Below are positions 23,443 through 31,054 of a stretch of 57,311 nt of DNA, in pieces. Every line of letters starts with the position of its first letter. Position 1 is the stretch's first letter. The translations under genes were made by a program, and so were the position numbers. The stretch is from contig HF985654.1 in assembly GCA_000431155.1 (NCBI GenBank), positions 1-57,311 on the forward strand. Reading direction: 5' to 3'. Origin of the DNA: Bacteroides sp. CAG:927 (GTDB lineage Bacteria > Bacteroidota > Bacteroidia > Bacteroidales > Muribaculaceae). Under the pieces are notes generated by a model. It saw only the letters and a list, made by a program, of their open reading frames with translations. It made no database searches and was not told where the DNA came from.

Positions 23443-24750
23443 TTAGTCGATCAATTCGTCGGCTTCGTATCCGCCCATTTCACGGATAGCGTTTTTGAGC
23501 ATCACATACTGCTGGAAGAGGTGGTTAACGGGAACCTCACCAGTTGTGTAGTCGTGCATCGGGCTCTTGAGGAAGAAGCTCAGGAAGCGCTGTATGCCGT
23601 AACGGCCGGCACGAGCAGCGAGGTCGCTGAGAAGAACGAGGTCAAGACAGAGGGGAGCAGCGAGGATAGAGTCGCGGCAGAGGAAGTTGATCTTGATCTG
23701 CATGGGATAACCCATCCAACCGAAGATGTCGATGTTGTCCCATCCTTCCTTGTTATCGTTGCGGGGAGGATAGTAGTTGATACGTACTTTGTGGTAGTAG
23801 TCGGTGTAGAGGTCGGGCTGCTTTTCGGGAACGAGGATGGACTCGAGAGTAGAGAGCTTGGAAACCTCTTTGGTACGGAAGTTAGCGGGTTCGTCAAGAA
23901 CGAGACCGTCACGGTTGCCGAGGATGTTTGTAGAGAACCAACCGCTCAAGCCGAGGCAACGAGTGCCGATGATGGGAGCGAAACCGGATTTAACAAGAGT
24001 CTGACCGGTTTTGAAGTCCTTACCGGCGATAGGCATGTGAGTTTTGGTTGAGAGTTCCCACATAGCGGGGATGTCAACGGTTGTGTTAGGAGCCCCCATG
24101 ATGAAGGGAGCACCCTCGCTAAGTGCAGCGTAAGCGTAGCACATAGAGGGAGCGATGTGCTCTTTGTCGTCAGCTTTCATTGCAGCTTCGAGAGCAGCAA
24201 GAGTGCCGTGAACTTTTTCGTCAACGGGAACGTAAACTTCGGTAGAAGCAGCCCAAAGAACAACGATACGGTCGCAACCATTTTCGGCCTTGAATTTGCG
24301 GATGTCTTCGCGAATCTGGTTGGTCATGTCCCAACGGTCGGTGCAGGTCTTCACGTTTTCGCCATCAAGACGCTTAGCGTAATTGTGGTCGAAAGCGGCC
24401 TTCATAGGAACGATCTTTTCAAGTTCGTCCTTAACGGGGTTGATGTCTTTTTCCTTGAGGACTTCGCAGTTGATAGCGCTTTCGTAAGCGTTAGCAGGAT
24501 AAACATCCCAAGCGCCGAAAACGATGTCGTTGAGGTCAGCGATAGGAACTATTTCGTTGTATTTGAGATATTTCTTTTCAGCGCCCTGTCCAACACGGAT
24601 TTTGTCATACTGAGTCATTGAGCCTACGGGTTTAGCGAGGCCTTTGCGGGTCATGAGCACACCGGTCATAAAAGTAGAAGATACAGCGCCGAGGCCTACT
24701 ACGAGTACGCCGAGCTTACCTTCTGCGGGCTTTACGTTAGTTTTTTTCAT
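23443..24750 (-). CDS. myo-inositol-1(3)-phosphate synthase
   Basis: Converts glucose-6-phosphate to inositol-3-phosphate using NAD. The 435-aa protein has the N-terminal Rossmann motif VLVVGLGAVSSTF and the inositol-phosphate synthase blocks APNTTVDIPAMWEL, KTGQTLVKSGFAP, NILGNRDGLVL, and KVRINYYPPRNDNKEGWDNIDIFGWMG. In B. thetaiotaomicron the homologous gene opens inositol phospholipid synthesis beside a CDP-alcohol phosphatidyltransferase and phosphatase; the same neighbours lie upstream here on the same strand. It has its own -7 element (24788-24795) and terminator, so it can be expressed apart from the operon upstream. Confidence 0.93.
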   Translation of the reverse strand: MKKTNVKPAEGKLGVLVVGLGAVSSTFMTGVLMTRKGLAKPVGSMTQYDKIRVGQGAEKKYLKYNEIVPIADLNDIVFGAWDVYPANAYESAINCEVLKEKDINPVKDELEKIVPMKAAFDHNYAKRLDGENVKTCTDRWDMTNQIREDIRKFKAENGCDRIVVLWAASTEVYVPVDEKVHGTLAALEAAMKADDKEHIAPSMCYAYAALSEGAPFIMGAPNTTVDIPAMWELSTKTHMPIAGKDFKTGQTLVKSGFAPIIGTRCLGLSGWFSTNILGNRDGLVLDEPANFRTKEVSKLSTLESILVPEKQPDLYTDYYHKVRINYYPPRNDNKEGWDNIDIFGWMGYPMQIKINFLCRDSILAAPLCLDLVLLSDLAARAGRYGIQRFLSFFLKSPMHDYTTGEVPVNHLFQQYVMLKNAIREMGGYEADELID

Positions 24751-24787
24751 AAGTGAATTAAAAATAATGTTTTGGTTTTATTGATTT

Positions 24788-24795
24788 CAAAGTTA
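24788..24795 (-). promoter_or_regulatory. -7 element (TAACTTTG) of the inositol-phosphate synthase gene
   Basis: An exact TAnnTTTG match on the minus strand, 37 bases before the ATG. No TTG at the proper spacing is evident. The rest of the AT-rich gap (24796-25039) holds nothing I can assign. Confidence 0.45.
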
Positions 24796-25039
24796 AAAAG
24801 CCAAATGCCCCGGAGCAGAAAGAAGCCTATGGGGCAAACAGCGCGTAAAAGTACTTCTAATTTTTGAATTGCAAAATAAAATTTATTCTAAAGTTATACC
24901 TCTTTTGGTTAATTTTTGAGAAAATAAGGCATATATAGTGAATATAGGTTAATTTTAGTGCAAAAACAAGTATTATTTGTAATCAAATGTAAATTGCGCT
25001 ATTGGCGTGAAGAGTGGTCAAAATGTCGCATATATGGGG

Positions 25040-25747
25040 TCAGTCTACCATTTGAAGGACCTGAGACAGAGTGGAAATGATGGCAGGGTGCATCTGAGCA
25101 TCCTCTTCGGGAGTCCATCCTTTACCTTTAAGCCACGCGACACGGCAACCGATGCTTTCGGCCGGTACAATATCCTTTTTATAACTGTCGCCAACCACGA
25201 GCACTTGCTGAGGAGGAAGCCCGAGGGCCTCCACACCGAGGCTGAAAATGCGAGGATCAGGCTTGCGGATACCGACGACAGCACTTTCGATAATAGAACG
25301 AAAATAGCGACGGAGGTCAAAATCCTCAAGAACGGCCTCAACATTGCCATAGAAGTTGGAGACAAGCACCATAGGGAAGCGGGAATAAAGCTCATCAAGC
25401 ACGGGGCGCGCATCGGCGATAGAGTTGCGTGCCGCATCGTAGCAATAGTCGGCAACCGGCTTGGCCCAACGCTCTACGGCATCGGCAGGCAGATGCTGCT
25501 GATCAACGAGCCATTGCAGCTCAATGCGCATTTTGATGAGCAGGAGATCGGCAAAGGTGTGGTGGGGAAGTATATGGCGAGTGCGGGCAAGCTCGCGCTC
25601 AGCAAACACATAAGCATCGCGGAAGGTGGATTTGTCAACGGGAACGGCATTGGCCTGATATCCGGCCCAAATCACTTCGCTCCAGTGGACACCACGGCTG
25701 TCGATAGTGCCGCCATAGTCGAATATTATACCTTTAATATTTTCCAT
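25040..25747 (-). CDS. HAD-superfamily phosphatase, candidate phosphatidylinositol-phosphate phosphatase
   Basis: A 235-aa HAD hydrolase with motif I FDYGGTID, motif II VLVSNFYG, motif III lysine in GIRKPDP and motif IV VVGDSYKKD. In motif I the usual second aspartate (DxD) is glycine (DYGGT), a variant found in a HAD subgroup; that position normally acts as general acid/base. It overlaps the CDP-alcohol phosphatidyltransferase gene by 14 bases, which makes removal of phosphate from phosphatidylinositol-phosphate the likely role, as assigned to the neighbouring phosphatase in the B. thetaiotaomicron cluster. The role is inferred from context. Confidence 0.8.
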   Translation of the reverse strand: MENIKGIIFDYGGTIDSRGVHWSEVIWAGYQANAVPVDKSTFRDAYVFAERELARTRHILPHHTFADLLLIKMRIELQWLVDQQHLPADAVERWAKPVADYCYDAARNSIADARPVLDELYSRFPMVLVSNFYGNVEAVLEDFDLRRYFRSIIESAVVGIRKPDPRIFSLGVEALGLPPQQVLVVGDSYKKDIVPAESIGCRVAWLKGKGWTPEEDAQMHPAIISTLSQVLQMVD

Positions 25748-26693
25748 CTTTGAGCTGAGAGGTGAAGAAACGACAAATTTTTTCGTGACGGAGCACCATC
25801 ATGACGAGCAGGAAGTTGAGGACAGTAAGCTCAAAGGCGAAATATAGCCACGGCATCTGCAGGAACAGAGATGTGAATAGGGCAATGGTGCGCCAGTTGA
25901 AGGAGAGGATGTTGGTGTATTTCATCAGCGGGAGACTACGCTGACGAAATGCCTCACGGAAACTCATGGGGATGACACCATCGGGGAAACGCTTTTTAAG
26001 CTCGCGGCGAAGACGCTGCATGGCGGGAGCTGTGGCTTCCTGCTGAACGGTGTAGTTGGTGTAGGTGGTAAGGGTGAGTTTTTGCCAGAAATGTCCTTTC
26101 CAAGGGATGGAGTGAAGTTTCTGCTTAAGTTCGGCAGCATTTTCAAGCTCGCTTCCATCCTCGCCTTTGAGGAAATAGAGGTGGAACTGCCTGTAGTAGT
26201 CGGCCATGGCGGCCTGCTTGGCATGACAGAGCCCGGTAACTACAGCAATAACCCATATAAGCCACGGATGCTGCATGAAGAAAGGACTGGTGACATTTTC
26301 ACGGAGACATATAGCCACATAGATGGTGGCAAACCAGAAGTCGCCGCTGAGTCCGTCAAGTATTCGACCGAGCCGCGAGTACTGGTGAGTCATTCGCGCA
26401 AGCTGTCCGTCGGCGCTGTCAAAAGAGTTGGCCCATACGAGCAGTAACATGCCGAGGATGTTGATCCAAAGATTATTGAAATAGAATGCAACACCGGCAC
26501 CTATGCCGAGAAAAATGGATGCTATAGTTATGGCATTGGGGGTGACACCGAGCTTTTTGGCAAGTATAGCCCATGCGTAGCCAATAGGACGATAGAAAGC
26601 AAGATCAATGTGCTCCTCGGTGTCCATGGATTTGAGCGAAGCACGGTATCCGCTCTGCTGCTGTTGAGACGCTTCGTTGTTATTAGTGATCAT
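25734..26693 (-). CDS. CDP-alcohol phosphatidyltransferase, candidate phosphatidylinositol-phosphate synthase
   Basis: A 319-aa integral membrane enzyme with several hydrophobic segments (including GIGAGVAFYFNNLWINILGM and the C-terminal pair). The family motif DxxDGxxARx8Gx3D reads DSADGQLARMTHQYSRLG then RILDGLSGD. The gap between the last two aspartates is four residues (DGLSGD) rather than the usual three, perhaps a subfamily trait. It would join CDP-diacylglycerol (or another CDP-linked partner) with inositol phosphate. Its start overlaps the end of the ATP-grasp gene (ATGA), and its end overlaps the HAD gene. Context and homology to the B. thetaiotaomicron inositol-lipid cluster support the substrate. 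Confidence 0.85.
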   Translation of the reverse strand: MITNNNEASQQQQSGYRASLKSMDTEEHIDLAFYRPIGYAWAILAKKLGVTPNAITIASIFLGIGAGVAFYFNNLWINILGMLLLVWANSFDSADGQLARMTHQYSRLGRILDGLSGDFWFATIYVAICLRENVTSPFFMQHPWLIWVIAVVTGLCHAKQAAMADYYRQFHLYFLKGEDGSELENAAELKQKLHSIPWKGHFWQKLTLTTYTNYTVQQEATAPAMQRLRRELKKRFPDGVIPMSFREAFRQRSLPLMKYTNILSFNWRTIALFTSLFLQMPWLYFAFELTVLNFLLVMMVLRHEKICRFFTSQLKDGKY

Positions 26694-27553
26694 TTACGAG
26701 CCTTGATAGTGTTTAGAATACATTTGGCGATGTGAGGAGCGGCCTCGTTGCGGCACGGGGCAAAGCTGGGCCAGTCGTTGAAGTCAATGATGCGGATAGA
26801 ACCGTCGGGATCGACGATGCAGTCGCCGCCATATATTTTGACATCAAGCACCTCACTTGCGCTCTGGCAGATAGACTGGAGATGCTGCTTGTCGAACTCA
26901 ATGCCACGGCTCTTGCCGTTTATGGCTTCAAGGCCGTATTTGCTGTGTCCCTCATCGTAAGGATAGAACCACCAGAAGAATGGAGTGCCCTGCACGCCGT
27001 AGAATTTGATGAGGTCACCGACAAGGTGACGGTTGATAACGGCGCGTTTGATGCCACGGAGGAAGTATTCCTGAAGGACTTCCTGCGCTTCCTCGGGATG
27101 GCGCACATAGCTCACATCCTCCTTGTGCATGGCATGGAAATCGCCGCGCTTGATCCAAGCACCGGTGAACTTGGCTTTAACGAGAGCGTCGCGAACGCCT
27201 TCGTCGGTGTTGACAATCAGGCTCTCGGGGTAGGGGATGTTGGAGCCGAGAAGGATACGAGTCATGCGCTCGCGAGTGCAATTTTCAATGCCATATCCCG
27301 AGTTGATGACAATCTTGCCCTGATCCTCGGCCTGCTGCAGCAACTGGATGGAGCGCTGCTCACGGCACATGTTGACAATAATGTTTTCGGAAACGGAGCC
27401 GGCCATCCACTGCTCCTCGCTATATACGTTGACTTCGCATCCGCGCTTGCGGAGATGCTCAGCAACGAGATTGAAAATAGCCGCATCATTGCCGATGTGA
27501 TTCGGGGAATATGCCCCGGCACGCATGATGCCTGCAATCTTGATTTCTGACAT
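26690..27553 (-). CDS. ATP-grasp-like protein in the inositol-lipid cluster
   Basis: A 287-aa protein with an N-terminal pre-ATP-grasp-like region (KIAGIMRAGAYSPNHIGNDAAIF) and a C-terminal ATP-grasp-like half ending in IRIIDFNDWPSFAPCRNEAAPHIA, which carries the acidic and Asn residues of the metal site. Such enzymes usually ligate a carboxylate to an amine through an acyl-phosphate, but some phosphorylate sugars or inositols (inositol kinases share this fold). No signal peptide or membrane segment. Position between the nucleotidyltransferase (18-base gap) and the phosphatidyltransferase (4-base overlap) ties it to inositol lipid synthesis, where its step is unknown to me. Confidence 0.75.
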   Translation of the reverse strand: MSEIKIAGIMRAGAYSPNHIGNDAAIFNLVAEHLRKRGCEVNVYSEEQWMAGSVSENIIVNMCREQRSIQLLQQAEDQGKIVINSGYGIENCTRERMTRILLGSNIPYPESLIVNTDEGVRDALVKAKFTGAWIKRGDFHAMHKEDVSYVRHPEEAQEVLQEYFLRGIKRAVINRHLVGDLIKFYGVQGTPFFWWFYPYDEGHSKYGLEAINGKSRGIEFDKQHLQSICQSASEVLDVKIYGGDCIVDPDGSIRIIDFNDWPSFAPCRNEAAPHIAKCILNTIKARK

Positions 27554-27571
27554 TTTGGTTAGGTTTAACTG

Positions 27572-28276
27572 TTAAATCTGCTTGATGAACTGCTCGGCGG
27601 TGGCAATGTCGCCTGCATGGTCCACATCAATAATCTTATCAAATGGGTATGCCTTAAGGACAAGGCCACTGTCAACGAGGGCTCGCTGATAGTTGCGCAT
27701 GCGTGAAACGCCCTGCTCCATGCAACGCTCAAGCACGGCCAATGCAGGCGCAGTGAGGCCGTAAATGCCGCCGGAGATGAACTCTACACCATCCCACGGC
27801 TGATCGCGAAAAGCAGTGATGCGCATGTCGGGACGCTGCACATCAATATATAGGGGTTTTTCATCGTCAATGAAATTGGTTACAGCCATGTAACCGTCAA
27901 CAGAGTTGTCGGCCTCAAAAGCCTGAATGTAGCCACGGAACTCATCTTCGCGGAATATTGTGTCAACGGTGGTGAGACAGAATTTGCCGAACTTGAAATT
28001 GCGGCTCACCTCGTAGAAGCTGTGCATGCTGCTGGGGGTGGACTTGACAATGAGATGAAACGGCACGGGAAGCTTGAGGCTCTGCAGGTATTCACGAACC
28101 TGCACCATCTGTTCATTTACAATAACAGAGATGGACTCGGCATTGCAACGCAGAAAAATATCGATGAGCCGCTTGATCATGGGGGTACCGTCAAGGCGCA
28201 CAAGAGGCTTGGGAAGCTGAACACCTTCCTGTACAAGACGACTGCCTTCGCCGGCGGCAATAATAGCGTAGTTCAT
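27572..28276 (-). CDS. sugar-phosphate-type nucleotidyltransferase
   Basis: A 234-aa NTP_transferase-fold enzyme: the nucleotide loop AAGEGSRL, then LPKPLVRLDGTPMI with the substrate lysine, a TTVDT metal-site aspartate, and DVDHAGD near the C-terminus. In the B. thetaiotaomicron inositol-lipid cluster a protein of this type sits beside the inositol-phosphate synthase. By analogy with thermophile CTP:inositol-1-phosphate cytidylyltransferases it could make CDP-inositol, or it could act in head-group decoration; the sequence cannot separate these. It follows pdxA by 24 bases. Confidence 0.82.
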   Translation of the reverse strand: MNYAIIAAGEGSRLVQEGVQLPKPLVRLDGTPMIKRLIDIFLRCNAESISVIVNEQMVQVREYLQSLKLPVPFHLIVKSTPSSMHSFYEVSRNFKFGKFCLTTVDTIFREDEFRGYIQAFEADNSVDGYMAVTNFIDDEKPLYIDVQRPDMRITAFRDQPWDGVEFISGGIYGLTAPALAVLERCMEQGVSRMRNYQRALVDSGLVLKAYPFDKIIDVDHAGDIATAEQFIKQI

Positions 28277-28300
28277 AAAGTGATGTGGTATTAGAGAGAT

Positions 28301-29395
28301 TTATTCATCTTTTGTAAGGTCAAGGACGACATTGTCGGCTTTGTTTTTTTCGTAGTACTGCTTACGGAGAGGGTTGCGGTGGGCACGTGCATGTCCGCGA
28401 CGGTTGCGCCACACATCAATGGCAGTGTAAATGGCCTGACGCATGCTTTCGGCATCGGCGAGACCGTGTCCGGCGATGTCGAAACCGGTGCCGTGGTCGG
28501 GGGAAGTGCGCACAAAATCCAGTCCGGCGGTGAAGTTTACGCCGGCTTCCATGGCAAGAGTTTTGAAGGGCGCGAGGCCCTGATCGTGGTACATGGCCAG
28601 AATACCGTCAAATTTGGTGTAAGCACCGCTACCCCAGAATCCGTCGGCGGCATAAGGGCCATAGCAGTGGATTTTCTGTGCCTGAGCCTCTTCAATGGCA
28701 GGGGCTATCTGCTCCTGCTCTTCCTTACCGAGCAAGCCTTGCTCACCGGCATGCGGATTGAGTGCGAGGACGGCTATGCGGGGGTGTCCGAGGCCAAAAT
28801 CTTTTTCAAGGCTCGCATTGAGGGCCAGAATTTTTTCAAGCACGGCATCCTTGGTGATTGCGTCGCTGAGTTGTGAGACGGGTGTGTGGGTGGTGACGAG
28901 AGCCACGCGAATGCGATCGGTACACAGAATCATGAGTGCATGTGCGCCATCGCCGAGTGAGGATTCAAGATACTCGGTGTGTCCCGGGAAAGTGAACTGC
29001 TCACTCTGAATGGCATTCTTGCTTATAGGGGCTGTGACGAGTACATCGATGTTTCCGGCACGGAGGTCGGCCACGGCTCTTTCAAGTGCGATGAAAGCGG
29101 CCTGACCAGCAGCTTTGGATTCTACTCCCGGCTCAACTTTAGTGTCTTCGGGTATGACATTGATAATGTTGTAATCACCGTCAATCGTGTCATCCACGTT
29201 GTCAATCTGATGCCACTGAATAGGAGCGAGATTGAGAGCTTTGCGGTAGAAAGCTGCGATTTTACCGCTGCCATAGAGCACTGGGGTGCAAAGCTCAAGG
29301 ATCCTATTATCCTCCAAAGCTTTGAGAATCACCTCATAGCCTATGCCGTTAATATCGCCCTGGGTTATTCCTACGCGAATTTTTTTATCTGCCAT
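28301..29395 (-). CDS. pdxA: 4-hydroxythreonine-4-phosphate dehydrogenase
   Basis: Oxidises 4-phosphohydroxy-threonine to the 3-amino-2-oxopropyl phosphate used by PdxJ. Family blocks include VGITQGDINGIGYEV, TAPISKNAIQSE, FPGHTEYLE, VTTHTPVSQLSDAI, NPHAGEQGLLGKEE and MYHDQGLAPFKTL, the last carrying the conserved metal-binding His. Start at ATG 29395 (MADKKIRVG); a longer in-frame start exists but crosses the -7 element at 29407-29414. 364 aa, slightly longer than E. coli PdxA. It is the first gene of the minus-strand run that continues into the inositol-lipid genes, 24 bases away. Confidence 0.95.
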   Translation of the reverse strand: MADKKIRVGITQGDINGIGYEVILKALEDNRILELCTPVLYGSGKIAAFYRKALNLAPIQWHQIDNVDDTIDGDYNIINVIPEDTKVEPGVESKAAGQAAFIALERAVADLRAGNIDVLVTAPISKNAIQSEQFTFPGHTEYLESSLGDGAHALMILCTDRIRVALVTTHTPVSQLSDAITKDAVLEKILALNASLEKDFGLGHPRIAVLALNPHAGEQGLLGKEEQEQIAPAIEEAQAQKIHCYGPYAADGFWGSGAYTKFDGILAMYHDQGLAPFKTLAMEAGVNFTAGLDFVRTSPDHGTGFDIAGHGLADAESMRQAIYTAIDVWRNRRGHARAHRNPLRKQYYEKNKADNVVLDLTKDE

Positions 29396-29406
29396 AATAA
29401 TTGGTC

Positions 29407-29414
29407 CAAAATTA
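29407..29414 (-). promoter_or_regulatory. -7 element (TAATTTTG) close to the pdxA start
   Basis: An exact TAnnTTTG match on the minus strand 11 bases before the pdxA ATG, predicting a leader of about 7 nt. No clear TTG upstream. Confidence 0.4.
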
Positions 29415-29511
29415 AGGAGCATGGCCCTATTGAGCCATGATAGTAAATAATGCGCTAAATTACGCATTTTTCACAAAACCGCAAAAGGGAATTTGAGGGG
29501 AGGGAGGGTGA

Positions 29512-29786
29512 GGAGAGTGGAGGCCTTGGCTGTCGCCGTGCCGTGACTGCGCACGCTCCGCGGCTCGTCACGGGGTTCTTTTTGGGGGCTGCGTCCGCCA
29601 ACTCCACGCTTTCGCGCTCCGCAAGCGGTTGTAAAAAAATCGCACGCTCCGCGGCTCACTTTGCATCTGCCGACTTCGCAGGAGGATATCCGGAAATCGC
29701 GCTCCGCAACTTATTTCGCATCTGCCGACTTCGCAAGAGGGTGTCCTGAAATCGCGCATCCTGCGCTCTCTTTGCGAGGGGACGGG
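29512..29786 (+). repeat. dispersed GC-rich intergenic repeat, copy 2 (left of the restriction cassette)
   Basis: Same orientation and order as copy 1: GGAGGCCTTGGC, hairpin CCGTGAC (29541-29547) / GTCACGG (29567-29573) with a 19-nt loop, CCGC-aa-GCGG, then tandem units of about 57 bases with AATCGCGC, CTTTGCATCTGCCGACTTCGCA and TCCTGCGCT. It occupies the 430-base gap between pdxA and the restriction cassette. Confidence 0.75.
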
Positions 29787-29796
29787 GGATGGGTGA

Positions 29797-29856
29797 ATAC
29801 AATTGTATGTTGACATGATGTTATATTGAATACTAAGGTATGCCATACAATAGTAT
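29797..29856 (+). promoter_or_regulatory. three controller-protein operators ATACnnnnGTAT
   Basis: ATAC-N4-GTAT occurs at 29797-29808, 29830-29841 and 29845-29856. The last two are 15 bases apart centre to centre and form part of a nested near-palindrome at 29826-29860 (arms TTGAATACTA/TAGTATTCAA, inner arms GTATG/CATAC). The arrangement of one distal and two adjacent sites just upstream of the controller gene is the classic layout for self-regulating C proteins. A TTGACA lies between the distal and proximal sites (29810-29815), with no good -7 element, consistent with activator dependence. Confidence 0.75.
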
Positions 29857-29864
29857 TCAACACG

Positions 29865-30074
29865 ATGAAAAATCAAGAGTATCTGAAAAATTTTGCCAAT
29901 AAGGTGAAGTGTATGAGAGAGAGGCAAGGGATTTCGCAGGAAAAGCTTGCGGAAAAGGCGGGTCTTCACCGCACTTATATAGGTATGGTGGAGAGGGTGG
30001 AACGCAATCCTTCTCTAATAAGCATTTACAAGATAGCAGAAGGTCTTGGAACTGATGTGAAAGAATTATTATAA
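29865..30074 (+). CDS. restriction-modification controller (C) protein, XRE-type HTH
   Basis: A 69-aa single helix-turn-helix protein whose sequence SQEKLAEKAGLHRTYIGMVERVERNPSLISIYKIAEGL matches the C-protein family of type II restriction systems. Such proteins bind operators upstream of their own gene, first activating and later repressing C and endonuclease transcription so that methylation comes first in a new host. Start at ATG 29865, directly after the palindromic operator; the upstream TTG lies inside the operator. The stop is 2 bases before the endonuclease ATG. Confidence 0.88.
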   Translation: MKNQEYLKNFANKVKCMRERQGISQEKLAEKAGLHRTYIGMVERVERNPSLISIYKIAEGLGTDVKELL

Positions 30075-30076
30075 AG

Positions 30077-31054
30077 ATGCAAAAGACTAACAACAAAAGG
30101 CTTCAAATGCAGATAGATGCCGGCGTGGCCGGGCGGCAAAAAGGACACAAATATGAAAATGACTTAGCCGATGCCCTCAACGGATTGAAAATGCCATATA
30201 TCAGAACTCTTAAAAAAGTTCCGATTCTAAACATGGCTGCTCCTCACATCATATTGCTTGAAAAAGTACTTGAAACAATAGGATGGGAAAAGGTGGAGAA
30301 AGTGGAGGCATACGCAACCGGAGTATTGGCTACGGCTCAAAACGGTCAAAAGATGATGAGCATAGACGGCAAATCAATAAAGTCGTCAAAGAGCGATATT
30401 ATAATCAAACTCCAAAAAGGTGATAAGACGGAAATCAAGGGTGTGTCGGTGAAACAATGCAACAACAAGCGTCCGACTAATGCACAGGTGTATTTTACTA
30501 CTGCTACGGCATTTTACAAGCTACTTGTTGACAACAATATAAATCTGAGTAAGGATGCACTGAAGGCAATGCAACAATTTTGCGGAGATGCCGGATTTCG
30601 TCCTATGGATGATTTTGACTGCAAAAACAGGAAATCCACTCCTGAAAGATATTTTTGGGAAGAGACGGATAAAAAAGGGAGGGAAGAATGGGAAGATGCA
30701 TTTAAGACGCACCAGAAACTGATTACGAAACTTCTGCTCCAGAAAGGTTATGCTAACGATCCGTTTCCTCCTGAGATAATACTGCATAAGACTAAACAGG
30801 CTCAAAACCAAAACCAACAGGAGACGGCAATATTCAGCATGAGTGAGTTTCTTGAGTTGTCGGAACGGTTTGGGGGATTCAGCTGTGATGAATACACCGT
30901 GAGAAAAGGCAGGTATAAAGAACCGCCGGAGATAAAACATAAAGCGCCTAAATTTGGTGTAGTACAGATGCAACGAGGTGGACAAAAGCAACATCCGACA
31001 CAGCTGCAATTTAATTTGAAGGCCGGATATTTTTATGCGTTAGCCAAATTGTAG
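30077..31054 (+). CDS. type II restriction endonuclease (PD-(D/E)XK-like)
   Basis: A 325-aa protein that I assign as the endonuclease from its place between a C protein and a C5 methyltransferase and from a likely nuclease core: KSSKSDIIIKL (Asp107) followed by KGVSVKQCNN (Ser124-x-Lys126), a PD...(D/E)xK variant with Ser in place of the second acidic residue, as seen in several type II enzymes. The N-terminal GRQKGHKYENDLADALN also resembles such nucleases. It is visibly more AT-rich than the core genes around it, a sign of transfer. The 3' end overlaps the convergent methyltransferase by 22 bases. Recognition sequence unknown. Confidence 0.78.
   Translation: MQKTNNKRLQMQIDAGVAGRQKGHKYENDLADALNGLKMPYIRTLKKVPILNMAAPHIILLEKVLETIGWEKVEKVEAYATGVLATAQNGQKMMSIDGKSIKSSKSDIIIKLQKGDKTEIKGVSVKQCNNKRPTNAQVYFTTATAFYKLLVDNNINLSKDALKAMQQFCGDAGFRPMDDFDCKNRKSTPERYFWEETDKKGREEWEDAFKTHQKLITKLLLQKGYANDPFPPEIILHKTKQAQNQNQQETAIFSMSEFLELSERFGGFSCDEYTVRKGRYKEPPEIKHKAPKFGVVQMQRGGQKQHPTQLQFNLKAGYFYALAKL

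Noticed and set aside
29826..29864. Longer start (TTG 29826) for the controller protein
   Set aside because: The extra codons are the operator palindrome itself, and the C-protein family starts at ATG 29865.
29568..29969. Minus-strand frame of 133 codons over repeat copy 2 and the controller gene
   Set aside because: Half of it is repeat sequence and the rest is antisense to the controller gene and its operators.
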